A stretch of DNA of 64,000 nucleotides from CAWCDJ01 sp963836015 (GTDB lineage Bacteria > Acidobacteriota > Terriglobia > Bryobacterales > Bryobacteraceae), in contig CAWIIF010000011.1 of the NCBI GenBank assembly GCA_963836015.1, positions 199,704 to 263,703 of the forward strand, given 5' to 3'. A program made the translations under genes and the position numbers. Numbering within the stretch: the first letter of the stretch is position 1; each line of letters starts with the position of its first letter. Shown here piece after piece: positions 1-7,837 of this stretch. The notes beneath the pieces are model-generated. The model was not told the DNA's origin, made no database searches, and worked only from the letters and a program-made list of their open reading frames with translations.

Positions 1-67
1 TCGCACTCAGCAGCGAAAGGCCTGCGAGAGCTAATGCCCCCGCCATGAAAAGCGATCTATTCTTCAT
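1..67 (-). CDS. N-terminal fragment of an exported protein (runs off the left edge)
   Basis: The minus strand carries an ATG at 67-65 preceded by a perfect Shine-Dalgarno AGGAGG with about 8 nt spacing. The 22 visible codons read MKNRSLFMAGALALAGLSLL and then S-A: a basic n-region (KNR) followed by an Ala/Leu hydrophobic stretch, i.e. a Sec signal peptide. The rest of the gene lies outside the window, so the product cannot be named. The gap between this gene and the next (68-198) contains only GC-rich sequence in which I see no further gene. Confidence 0.75.
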   Translation of the reverse strand, partial: MKNRSLFMAGALALAGLSLLSA

Positions 68-198
68 TCGATAATCCTCCTGGGGACCTCCGGAATCGCG
101 GGCCTTACCGGGCCCGCATTAGTAAAGGCGGGCGGACGGTCCGGACGGTAACTACCGAACAAAGGGTAGATATGATGAAGATCGCCAAGTAGAACGAA

Positions 199-1095
199 TT
201 ACCCGATTAGTCTTTCCAGATACGCTTTGGCCGCCAGAATATCGGCAGTCTGCTTTTCGCCGCGAATCTCGCGCTCGATGGTAAGCGGATTGCTGTAGCC
301 GGCCTTTTTCAACTTCTCGATAATGACCGGAAAATTCACCATGCCCTGACCGATGGGCACCTCTTCGCCTAGCTTGTGGGGGTCGGTGGGGTACCGGCCG
401 TCCTTGGCATGAACGCCCTGAACATAGGGCGCCAGGATATCGACGGCGTCCGCGGGATTGGCCTTGCCGTAGAGGATGAGGTTGGCGACGTCGAAGTTGA
501 CGCCGACGTTATCCAGCCCGACATCGCGGATGGCGCGCACCAGGGTGATGGGCGTCTCCTGGCCGGTTTCGCAGCGGAAATTCTGGCCGTTGTTCTTGCA
601 GTACGCGGCCACCGTGCGGATGGCTTCGACAGCCTCGGTGTAAAGAGGCTCGTTGGGGTTTTCCGGAATGAACCCGCAGTGGCTCTGCACCGCGGGGATT
701 CCGGCTTTCTTCGCAAAGTCGGAGACTTCCTTCATGCGCGCGATGCGAGCGGCTCGCGTGTCGCGGGGAACCAGCCCGATGGTGAGCGGCCCGCGGTAGA
801 AGTCGTAGATCTCGGGACCGGGTCCGCCGGCGACAGCCGCGGTGGCTTCCACGCCGTAGCGATCGAGCGCCTTGCGCAATGCGGCGGCTGCCGCGTCGCT
901 GGTTTGCTGCACGCCGACCTGGCAGGTGGGAAAGCCGAGCTCGTGAACGCGCCGGATGGCGGCGTCGGGATCGGGCGAGACACCGAGAATGATGCCGAGC
1001 CGCATCTTGCCGGCCGCGTGATTCTGCGCCGCGAATTGAAGCGCCGTGGCCGCTGCGGCGGTCTGAATCCAGCGGCGTCGATTATAAGTAGCCAT
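199..1095 (-). CDS. Tat-exported sugar phosphate isomerase/epimerase-like protein (xylose-isomerase-like TIM barrel)
   Basis: 298 aa. The N-terminus has a twin-arginine stretch (NRRRWIQTA, residues 5-13) and an Ala-rich hydrophobic segment, so export by Tat is likely. The body reads as an AP-endonuclease-2-like TIM barrel: VQSHCGF near residue 137, RCETGQE near 174, NFDVANLILYG near 199 and VHAKDGRYP near 228 match the His/Glu/Asp metal-binding positions of this fold. The C-terminus has the usual TIEREIRG strand. Members interconvert or cleave sugars; the substrate here is unknown. It is the last gene of a coupled three-gene operon, its ATG overlapping the TGA of the ClC gene by one base (TGATG). 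A second Tat-type paralogue lies at 61371-62240. Confidence 0.85.
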   Translation of the reverse strand: MATYNRRRWIQTAAAATALQFAAQNHAAGKMRLGIILGVSPDPDAAIRRVHELGFPTCQVGVQQTSDAAAAALRKALDRYGVEATAAVAGGPGPEIYDFYRGPLTIGLVPRDTRAARIARMKEVSDFAKKAGIPAVQSHCGFIPENPNEPLYTEAVEAIRTVAAYCKNNGQNFRCETGQETPITLVRAIRDVGLDNVGVNFDVANLILYGKANPADAVDILAPYVQGVHAKDGRYPTDPHKLGEEVPIGQGMVNFPVIIEKLKKAGYSNPLTIEREIRGEKQTADILAAKAYLERLIG

Positions 1096-2669
1096 CAGCG
1101 ATCGATTTTATCAGGGACCTCGGCCGGGGCGGCAGACGGGCGGCCGCCCTCCGGAAAGCCGTACGCCCGGCGCACGTCTTCGAGGGCGATGACGCCGATC
1201 GGAGTCTGGGGATTGTCGCGGCTCGCGACGCACAGAACCGGATGCTCCGCCAGCAGCCGTAGAGCGGCGTCGAGAGTCACATCCGGGTAGACGCCGGGAG
1301 CCTTGTCCAACAGCATCCCCTCGGGGAGCGGGCGCATGGCATCCTCCACCCGCAGCACTTCGGTGGAGCGGTATTCCTCGGCGGATGGCAGGTCGATGCC
1401 TTCCTGCCGCGCCAGCATGGTGAAGAACGGCACGGGATGCAGGCTGCGCGAGATGAAATAGGAGATGGTGTTGGCGATCATCACCGGCAGGATGATGACG
1501 TAACTGGCGCTGGTTTCGAAGACCATGAAGATGGAAGTCATGGGCGCTCGAAAAACCCCGGAAAAGAACGTGCCCATTCCAACCAGAACGTAGGCGCCGA
1601 CGGGGCTGGTGACCAGCGTCGAGTAGTGGTGCGCCAAACCGGCGAGGCCGCCCCCCAGCATGGCGCCCACAAACAAGGTCGGAGCGAACATTCCGCCGGG
1701 CACGCCGCTCGAAAAGCAGATGAGGGTCACCAACAGCTTAGCCGCCGCCAGGATCAGCAGCAGGTTCCAGGGAAACCGGCCGTGCAGCGCAAAATCGATC
1801 GCGTCATAACCGGACCCCATCACCTCGGGAAGCCACAGCCCGACGAAGCCGCACATCAGCCCTCCGCACAGGGCCTGGAGGAGATCGGTGCGGCGCGGCA
1901 ACCGATCCAGCCGCGCGTGCAGGACCTCAATCAGCTGGATGAACCCCGCGGAGAGCAGCCCCCCGACCACGCCGATCGCGGCATAGACGATCAGCTCACT
2001 GGGACGCTGGAACTCGAAGACCGGGACCCGGAACAGCGGCTCGTTGCCGAGGAACCATCGCACGACGACCACAGAGGAGACGGCGGAGAGCACGATCGAG
2101 CCGACCACTCCGGCGTTCCAGGACGCCATCACTTCCTCCATCACGAAGAGGACCCCGGTGATAGGAGTGTTGAATGCGGCCGCAATGCCTGCCGCCGCCC
2201 CGACGGGAGCAATCAGGCGCATGTTCTTCCGGCCGAGGTGAAAAAGCCGCCCCAGCATCGACGCGATACCCGCGCCCATCTGCAGCGACGGATCTTCCGG
2301 ACCGAGCGAGTTGCCCGACCCGATGGCGATGGAGCACGCCAGGAACTTGCCGGGCAATGTGCTGGGGTCGACAAAGCCGTCGGAGATATACAGCGCGGCC
2401 TTCGTCTGATTCACGCCGCTCCCGCGGGCCGCCGGAAACACGCGGGTGGCGAGGAATGTGGCGGCCAGGGCGCCCAACGCGGGAGAGACCAGGCGGCCGA
2501 AGCGGAACTTTCCGGAAAGGGCTCCCAGGCTGTACCAACTGAGCAGGTCGATCGCGATGTGGAAGGCCACGACCATCAGTCCGGAGAAGATTCCGATCAG
2601 GATCGCGAGAAGCAGGAACCGCTGGCCTTCGCTCAGCGTGAAGTGTTTGCCATTGCCGAAGGGAGTCAT
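1095..2669 (-). CDS. ClC-family chloride channel/antiporter with C-terminal CBS region
   Basis: 524 aa integral membrane protein of the voltage-gated chloride channel/exchanger family. Visible signatures are an ARGSGVNQTK stretch (the GSGxP-like first selectivity loop), GSGNSLGPEDPSLQ, in which the usual G-R-E-G-P is replaced by G-P-E-D-P but the gating Glu is kept, and GVPGGMFAP (the GxFxP loop). About 10-12 hydrophobic helices precede a C-terminal cytosolic CBS-like segment (from about residue 435). I chose the ATG at 2669 rather than the longer in-frame GTG/ATG because it overlaps the stop of the upstream TPR gene as ATGA, which indicates translational coupling. Function is anion transport; ion coupling cannot be judged from sequence alone. 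Confidence 0.9.
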   Translation of the reverse strand: MTPFGNGKHFTLSEGQRFLLLAILIGIFSGLMVVAFHIAIDLLSWYSLGALSGKFRFGRLVSPALGALAATFLATRVFPAARGSGVNQTKAALYISDGFVDPSTLPGKFLACSIAIGSGNSLGPEDPSLQMGAGIASMLGRLFHLGRKNMRLIAPVGAAAGIAAAFNTPITGVLFVMEEVMASWNAGVVGSIVLSAVSSVVVVRWFLGNEPLFRVPVFEFQRPSELIVYAAIGVVGGLLSAGFIQLIEVLHARLDRLPRRTDLLQALCGGLMCGFVGLWLPEVMGSGYDAIDFALHGRFPWNLLLILAAAKLLVTLICFSSGVPGGMFAPTLFVGAMLGGGLAGLAHHYSTLVTSPVGAYVLVGMGTFFSGVFRAPMTSIFMVFETSASYVIILPVMIANTISYFISRSLHPVPFFTMLARQEGIDLPSAEEYRSTEVLRVEDAMRPLPEGMLLDKAPGVYPDVTLDAALRLLAEHPVLCVASRDNPQTPIGVIALEDVRRAYGFPEGGRPSAAPAEVPDKIDR

Positions 2670-3781
2670 TGTTTTGCGAGCTTCGCCATCACCGCCGATA
2701 GGGCCTGATCGGTTTCGGGCTTCTGTCCGCAGGCCGCCTGCCGCAGATTCCAAAGTCCCTGTGCCAGCTCGAGCATCGCCGCGGTATCATCGTCCCCTCG
2801 ACGCTTCGGCTTGGCAGAGAGACTCTTCTGTGCGGCGTCGGCGAGGTTCGGAGGCGGCGTTGTGCAGGCGGTCGCCGCAGCGTACGTCCGGCTGAGCAGT
2901 TCCCGGGCGCGCTCATACCTCTGCCTCGCGCTCAGGCGCACCAATGTGGGGTCGAGGTTCAAAATGTCGTCCGACAGGGCCAGACGCTGGGCAACCGACG
3001 GATCGGTGGATCCGTAGCGCGCGGCCGCGCGGAACGCATTGCGCGCGCTGGCGTAATCGCCGAGTTCGAATTCCGCTTCGCCCAACCCCTGTAGAGTGGC
3101 GGCATCGTGAGGGTGCGTGGCCAGGATGCTGCGGTAGGTTTCGGCCGCATGCTGGGGGGAGTGGTGCGACAGCAGCATCGCGGCGATCTTGCGGCGGGTT
3201 GCAATATCGCTGTCGGGCACTTCGCCGGCCAGCGCGAGCAATTCGGCGAGCACCTGCTTCTGCTGCCCTTCCTGGTCGAGCACGCCGATCAACTCCAGCC
3301 TCGTGGCGATACGGTTCTCTTCCGGTTGATCGGCCCAGTAGCCATAGATGGCGCGATTGTAATCGTCGACAGCCTCGTCGTAGCGTCCGGCGCGCACCGC
3401 AAGCCGGGCGAGCATCTGGTTGATCGGGCCGTTGGTGGGATCGCGCTGCTGCAATTCGAGCAGATGGCTGTCGGCCTCTTCCCAGCGGCCCAGGCTGACC
3501 AGCGCCTTGGCCAGCGCGAACCGGTATTTGGGATCATCGTGCTCATAAACAAGGGCCGCGCGAAAGTCGTCTGCCGCTTTGTCGTTCTGGCCTTTCTGCG
3601 CGAGTTGCACGCCCTCGGTATAGCGGGCTTCGGCCCGGCTGCGGCGTGTCGCGTGGTACGCGCGGTTCAGGAAGGCAATCAGGGTAAACAGTATAATCAG
3701 TGCTATCCCGACCCAGACAACGGCGCCGCGGGTTGTAGTCCGCGACTCCTTCGTGTCGGCCGGGAGCTCGCCAGTTGTCAC
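2666..3781 (-). CDS. Membrane-anchored TPR-repeat protein
   Basis: 371 aa. A short cytosolic tail is followed by one transmembrane helix (VVWVGIALIILFTLIAFL, about residues 21-40), then repeated 34-residue TPR helices (e.g. KGQNDKAADDFRAALVYEHDD, LGRWEEADSHLLELQQRDP, AGRYDEAVDDYNRAI, LGDYASARNAFRAAARYG). The C-terminus is Lys/Ala-rich and without repeats. TPRs are protein-interaction scaffolds, so no specific role can be given. It is the first gene of the operon TPR-ClC-isomerase; its TGA overlaps the ClC ATG (ATGA). It diverges from the GMC gene, leaving 3782-3915 as a shared promoter region. Confidence 0.8.
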   Translation of the reverse strand: MTTGELPADTKESRTTTRGAVVWVGIALIILFTLIAFLNRAYHATRRSRAEARYTEGVQLAQKGQNDKAADDFRAALVYEHDDPKYRFALAKALVSLGRWEEADSHLLELQQRDPTNGPINQMLARLAVRAGRYDEAVDDYNRAIYGYWADQPEENRIATRLELIGVLDQEGQQKQVLAELLALAGEVPDSDIATRRKIAAMLLSHHSPQHAAETYRSILATHPHDAATLQGLGEAEFELGDYASARNAFRAAARYGSTDPSVAQRLALSDDILNLDPTLVRLSARQRYERARELLSRTYAAATACTTPPPNLADAAQKSLSAKPKRRGDDDTAAMLELAQGLWNLRQAACGQKPETDQALSAVMAKLAKQ

Positions 3782-3915
3782 TAGACCCCCGTCAATTATC
3801 CATTATTGCAGGATAGTTCCCGCGCCTGAAAAGAACACCGGCGAAATACGAGCATTGCCGTACGCGGAGAGAAGGCTGCCCTGAAGGTGGAGTAGAATCG
3901 AAGCAAAGGTTACGG

Positions 3916-5616
3916 ATGCTGCAAATCATCAGAACGCCCCAGGTTTTCGACGTGGTTGTGGTCGGATCGGGAGCGGGCGGCGGCACGGCCGTCAAGGTCC
4001 TTACGGATCGCGGCCTGAACGTGGCGCTGCTCGAGGCTGGTCCGATGCTGACCCCCTCCAAAGATTTCAAGGAACATGTCCTCCCTTACCAGGTGGACCA
4101 CCGCGGCGCGGGCGCGCATGCGGAGATGTACTTCGGCCGCCAGCAGTGGGGTTATTTCTCGGCCCCGAACGGCTATTGGGATATTCCGGGCGAGCCTTAC
4201 ACGGTGGCGCAGGGCAGCCAGTTCCGCTGGTTCCGCTCGCGGATCATCGGCGGCCGCACCAATCACTACGGCCGCATCTCGCTGCGGTTTTCGGACTACG
4301 ACTTTCAACCGGAAGACGGGCTCAGCGATCCGTGGCCGGTCACCTACGAAGAGATGTCGCCGTGGTACGACAAGGCCGAAGGCTTCATCGGGGTCACCGG
4401 AACCAAGGAGGGCCTGCGCACCGCGCCCGACGGCAATTTCCTGCCGCCCATTCCACCTCGGGTGCACGAACAGCTGATCCAGAAGGCGTGCGGGAAGTTG
4501 AACATTCCGTGCATTCCTTCACGCATGGCGATGCTGACCAAGCCGCTCAATGGACGCGCTGCGTGCCATTATTGCGGGCAGTGCGGACGCGGATGCCAGA
4601 CGGCCTCGGCATTTTCGTCGAGCCAGGCCATGATCTTCCCGGCCATGAAGACCGGGCGGCTCACGGTAATCACCGGAGCGATGGCGCGCGAACTGGTGAG
4701 CGACGCTTCCGGCAAGGTGACGTCCGTTTCGTATGTCGATAAGGCGACCCGCACGGAGAAGCAGGTGCGCTGTAAGGCAGTGGTGGTGGCGGCGAGCGCC
4801 TGCGAATCGGCGCGGCTGCTGTTGAATTCGAAGTCGGGCCGCTTCCCCGACGGCATCGGCAATTCCTCGGGCGTAGTGGGGCGCAACCTGACGGACACCG
4901 TGGGCTTCAGCATGAGCGGCTACGTCCCGGCGCTGGCCGGCATGCCGCGGCACAACAGCGACGGAATCGGCGGCATGCACGTTTACGTGCCGTGGTGGCT
5001 GTACGGCGACAAGAACAAGGATTTCCCGCGCGGCTACCACATCGAGATCGGCGGCGGATTCGGAATGCCGGAACTCGGTTCGTTCGCCGGGCAGTGCGCG
5101 CGCCACGAAGGCTATGGAAAGAAGCTCAAGGAGGCGATCCGCAACGAATACGGCGCCTTCGTGAGCTTTGCGGGCCGCGGCGAGATGATCCCCAACCCGC
5201 AGTGTTACTGCGAGATCGATCCCGAGCGCGTGGATGCCTGGGGCATCCCGGTGCTGCGGTTCCACTGGGGCGCCAACGAGCACGAGATCCGGCAGGTAAA
5301 GCACATGGAGGATACCTTCGCCTCCATCATCGAAACCATGGGCGGCACGGTGACCAGCCGGCGCCCGGTTCCCGAGCGCGCCATCTCAACAGGCGGCACC
5401 ATCATTCACGAAGCCGGCACGGTACGGATGGGCAAAGATCCGAAGACCTCAGCGCTGAACGCTAATTGCCAGGCGCACGACGTAAAGAACCTCTTCGTGT
5501 GCGACGCCGCGCCGTTCGTGGGGAACCCCGATAAAAACGTCACACTCAGCATCGTGGCGTTCTCCTGGCGCGCATCCGAGTACCTGGCCGACGAAATGAG
5601 GAAAGGCAATGTCTAA
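3916..5616 (+). CDS. GMC-family FAD oxidoreductase (gluconate/sugar dehydrogenase flavoprotein type)
   Basis: 566 aa. The N-terminus has the FAD-binding Rossmann motif VVVGSGAGGG (residues 15-24), and the C-terminus has the GMC signature block HEAGTVRMG near 495 followed by LFVCDAAPFVGNPDKNVT with the catalytic-region Asn/His residues. A Cys-rich loop HYCGQCGRGCQ (about residues 218-228) is typical of the flavoprotein subunits of membrane gluconate, sorbitol and fructose dehydrogenases. The family oxidises sugar or polyol hydroxyls and passes electrons to the respiratory chain. No Tat signal is visible on this subunit; the small partner encoded next door carries one and probably co-exports it. 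The end of the gene overlaps the start of the partner by 8 bp. Confidence 0.92.
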   Translation: MLQIIRTPQVFDVVVVGSGAGGGTAVKVLTDRGLNVALLEAGPMLTPSKDFKEHVLPYQVDHRGAGAHAEMYFGRQQWGYFSAPNGYWDIPGEPYTVAQGSQFRWFRSRIIGGRTNHYGRISLRFSDYDFQPEDGLSDPWPVTYEEMSPWYDKAEGFIGVTGTKEGLRTAPDGNFLPPIPPRVHEQLIQKACGKLNIPCIPSRMAMLTKPLNGRAACHYCGQCGRGCQTASAFSSSQAMIFPAMKTGRLTVITGAMARELVSDASGKVTSVSYVDKATRTEKQVRCKAVVVAASACESARLLLNSKSGRFPDGIGNSSGVVGRNLTDTVGFSMSGYVPALAGMPRHNSDGIGGMHVYVPWWLYGDKNKDFPRGYHIEIGGGFGMPELGSFAGQCARHEGYGKKLKEAIRNEYGAFVSFAGRGEMIPNPQCYCEIDPERVDAWGIPVLRFHWGANEHEIRQVKHMEDTFASIIETMGGTVTSRRPVPERAISTGGTIIHEAGTVRMGKDPKTSALNANCQAHDVKNLFVCDAAPFVGNPDKNVTLSIVAFSWRASEYLADEMRKGNV

Positions 5617-6211
5617 CGAGACGGGAGTTTCGCGGCGCGACCTGCTGGTGCGGGTCGGTGCCGCCGTGGCGGCGGGCCAAATGCTCTCCGCCCAGGATAC
5701 GGAGCATGTGCATCACGCGGTGGCCGAGGAAACAAAGAAAGGCCCGTATCGTCCGAAGGCCCTCACCGCGCACGAATATGCCACTCTCCGGCGGCTTGCC
5801 GACCTGATTATTCCGGCAGACGAGCACTCCAAGGGTGCGCTCGAAGCCGGTTCAGCCGATTTCATCGACTTCCTGTGCAACGCGTCTGATGAAATGCGGA
5901 ATATCTACACCGGTGGAATTCTCTGGTTGGACGCGGCGGTGCAGCATCGGTACGGCAAAAACTTCGTTGATGCCGCGCCGGAGCAGCAGGCGGCCCTTCT
6001 CGAGTTGATCGCATACCGAAAGAACGCGTCACCCGAGCTGAACCCGGGAATCGAGTTCTTCGCCTGGGCCCGCCGCATGGTGGTGGACGCGTACTACACG
6101 ACGCCGACCGGCTACAAGGAAGTCGGCTACATGGGCAATACCGCGATGTCGCACTTCAGCGTGCCGCAGGAAGCCGTGGATTACGTAATGAAGCGAAGTC
6201 CGCTAGGGTAA
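5609..6211 (+). CDS. Gluconate 2-dehydrogenase subunit 3 family protein (Tat-exported)
   Basis: 200 aa. Starts with a twin-arginine signal (VSRRDLLVRVG, residues 7-17) and an Ala-rich segment ending near SAQ. The mature part contains the family landmarks LTAHEYATLRRLADLIIPADEHSKGALEAG (here split: ADLIIPAD near residue 66), VDFIDFLC-like helix, and GFY/GWxxxGYMGN-like C-terminal VGYMGNTAMSHF. The family is the small subunit required for export and assembly of the GMC flavoprotein. It overlaps the upstream GMC gene by 8 bp, so the two are co-translated. No cytochrome c subunit follows; the next gene is convergent. Confidence 0.88.
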   Translation: MSNETGVSRRDLLVRVGAAVAAGQMLSAQDTEHVHHAVAEETKKGPYRPKALTAHEYATLRRLADLIIPADEHSKGALEAGSADFIDFLCNASDEMRNIYTGGILWLDAAVQHRYGKNFVDAAPEQQAALLELIAYRKNASPELNPGIEFFAWARRMVVDAYYTTPTGYKEVGYMGNTAMSHFSVPQEAVDYVMKRSPLG

Positions 6212-6217
6212 GCCGCC

Positions 6218-7831
6218 CTATTTTTGCGTAACCGTCAAAACCTGATCCGCTTTCACGTTGGTTAACGTCTGAAGTTTCCCGTCCGGCCAGCGGATCTCGA
6301 TTTTCGGAACGATCGCCGCGTCACCCAACCCGAAGTGCACGCCCCAATCGGCGGATGACGCATACCCCACCGCCGTAGTCATCTCGGCGAATTGGCTGCC
6401 TATCCGTATGCGAGCGCCGATGCCGTCGCGATTGTCCTTCGTGCCGATGAGGCGCAGAATGATCCAGTGGCCGGCGCCGGGGCTGACGTTGTGCCACAGC
6501 TCGGCCGGCTCCCCCAGCGCCGAGACTACGGCATCGATGCGGCCGTCGCCGTCGAAATCGGCAAAAGCGGCGCCGCGGTGGGCCTTCACGAGCGTCAACC
6601 CGGCTTCGGCCGAGACATCCTGGAAAGTGCCGCCGGCATTGGCGAAGACCGCGTCCGGCTCGCGATAGACGGCCGGCTCGAACTGCGCGACCAGGTCATT
6701 GACATGTGAATCGGCGGTGAACAAGTCCTTCCAGCCGTCGTTGTTGAAGTCGAACAATCCCAACCCCCAGCCGCTGTGCTTGACCGTCAGGGCGCCGAGC
6801 TTCGAGAGGTGCGTGGCATCCTCAAAGCTTCCCTTGCCGGCATTGTGGAACACGGGGAAGGTTTCACCAGCCAGGTCGGTGACAAACAGATCGGGCAGGC
6901 CGTCGTTGTCGTAGTCTTTGAACTCGGCGCCCATGCTGGCGACGGATTTGCCGTCATCGCGCAGGGCCGTGCCGGCCAGTAGCGCGGTCTCCTCGAAGGT
7001 GCCGTTCCCCAGGTTATGGAAGAGGAAGTTGGGCATGTTGTCGTTGGTGACGAAGACGTCGGGCCAGCCGTCCTGGTCGTAATCCGCGATCGCCAAGCTC
7101 ATGCCGCGGCCGGCGAATTTGGCGAGGCCGGCCCGCGCCGTAACGTCTTCGAAGGTGCCGTCGCCGCGGTTGCGGTAGAGCGTGGACGCCAGCCCTTCGT
7201 AATACTTCGGGTGGCAGTAAATGCGGATACCCTTGGTGCGGTCGCCGCAGTAGCGGTCCGTGGCGACAGACCACTTGGCGTAGTGCACCACCCAGAGGTC
7301 GAGGCGGCCGTCGCGGTCGTAATCGAGCCATCCGGCGGCTACGGCCCACTCGCCGCTGCGGATACCGGCCTTGGCGGTGACGTCTTCGAACCGGCCATTG
7401 CCGAGATTATGGTAGAGCGTGTTATGGTTGACGCCCGCCACGAAGAGATCGGCGCGGCCGTCGTTATCGTAGTCGGCGGCGGCCGCGCCCATCGAATAGC
7501 CCGCTCCGGCGACGCCCGCCTGGTCGGTGACGTCGCGGAATTTCAGGTTGCCCTCGTTGTGGAAGAGGCGGTTCCAGTATTTCGGCGACGACTTCTCGAG
7601 CGATGGAATCTCCGCGCCGTTGGTGAAGTAGATGTCCGGCCGCCCATCGCCGTCGTAGTCGAAGACCGCGATGCCTCCGGGCATCGTTTCGATCAGATGC
7701 TTGTCGGCGGTCGGGCTGTTCTCGAGCACAAACTGCAAATCGGCCTCGGCCGCCATCTCATGAAAGCGGATCGGCGGGACCGCGGCCAGCAGGCAGGCAA
7801 CTGCAAAAATTCCCAGGGATAACCGTTTCAT
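6218..7831 (-). CDS. CRTAC1/ASPIC-UnbV FG-GAP repeat secreted protein
   Basis: 537 aa with a Sec signal peptide (MKRLSLGIFAVACLLAAVPP). It contains about seven FG-GAP/VCBS-type calcium-binding repeats, each with a D-x-D-x-D-G core (FDYDGDGRPD, ADYDNDGRAD, LDYDRDGRLD, ADYDQDGWPD, KDYDNDGLPD, FDFNNDGWKD, ADFDGDGRID), predicted to form a beta-propeller. The C-terminal ~70 residues are an ASPIC/UnbV domain (GIGARIRIG ... WPDGKLQTLTNVKADQVLTV). Function is unknown, but the family is expanded in Acidobacteria and Planctomycetes and often accompanies TPR proteins and Oar-like receptors, as here: 6 bp separate it from the TPR gene upstream. Confidence 0.9.
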   Translation of the reverse strand: MKRLSLGIFAVACLLAAVPPIRFHEMAAEADLQFVLENSPTADKHLIETMPGGIAVFDYDGDGRPDIYFTNGAEIPSLEKSSPKYWNRLFHNEGNLKFRDVTDQAGVAGAGYSMGAAAADYDNDGRADLFVAGVNHNTLYHNLGNGRFEDVTAKAGIRSGEWAVAAGWLDYDRDGRLDLWVVHYAKWSVATDRYCGDRTKGIRIYCHPKYYEGLASTLYRNRGDGTFEDVTARAGLAKFAGRGMSLAIADYDQDGWPDVFVTNDNMPNFLFHNLGNGTFEETALLAGTALRDDGKSVASMGAEFKDYDNDGLPDLFVTDLAGETFPVFHNAGKGSFEDATHLSKLGALTVKHSGWGLGLFDFNNDGWKDLFTADSHVNDLVAQFEPAVYREPDAVFANAGGTFQDVSAEAGLTLVKAHRGAAFADFDGDGRIDAVVSALGEPAELWHNVSPGAGHWIILRLIGTKDNRDGIGARIRIGSQFAEMTTAVGYASSADWGVHFGLGDAAIVPKIEIRWPDGKLQTLTNVKADQVLTVTQK

Positions 7832-7837
7832 GAGGAG

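Noticed and set aside
1437..2708. 423-aa plus-strand open frame rich in Gln, His, Asp and Arg
   Set aside because: It is the antisense shadow of the ClC gene; such composition is typical of high-GC antisense frames. The same holds for the long frames at 9923-11530, 14006-16507 and 16807-17790.
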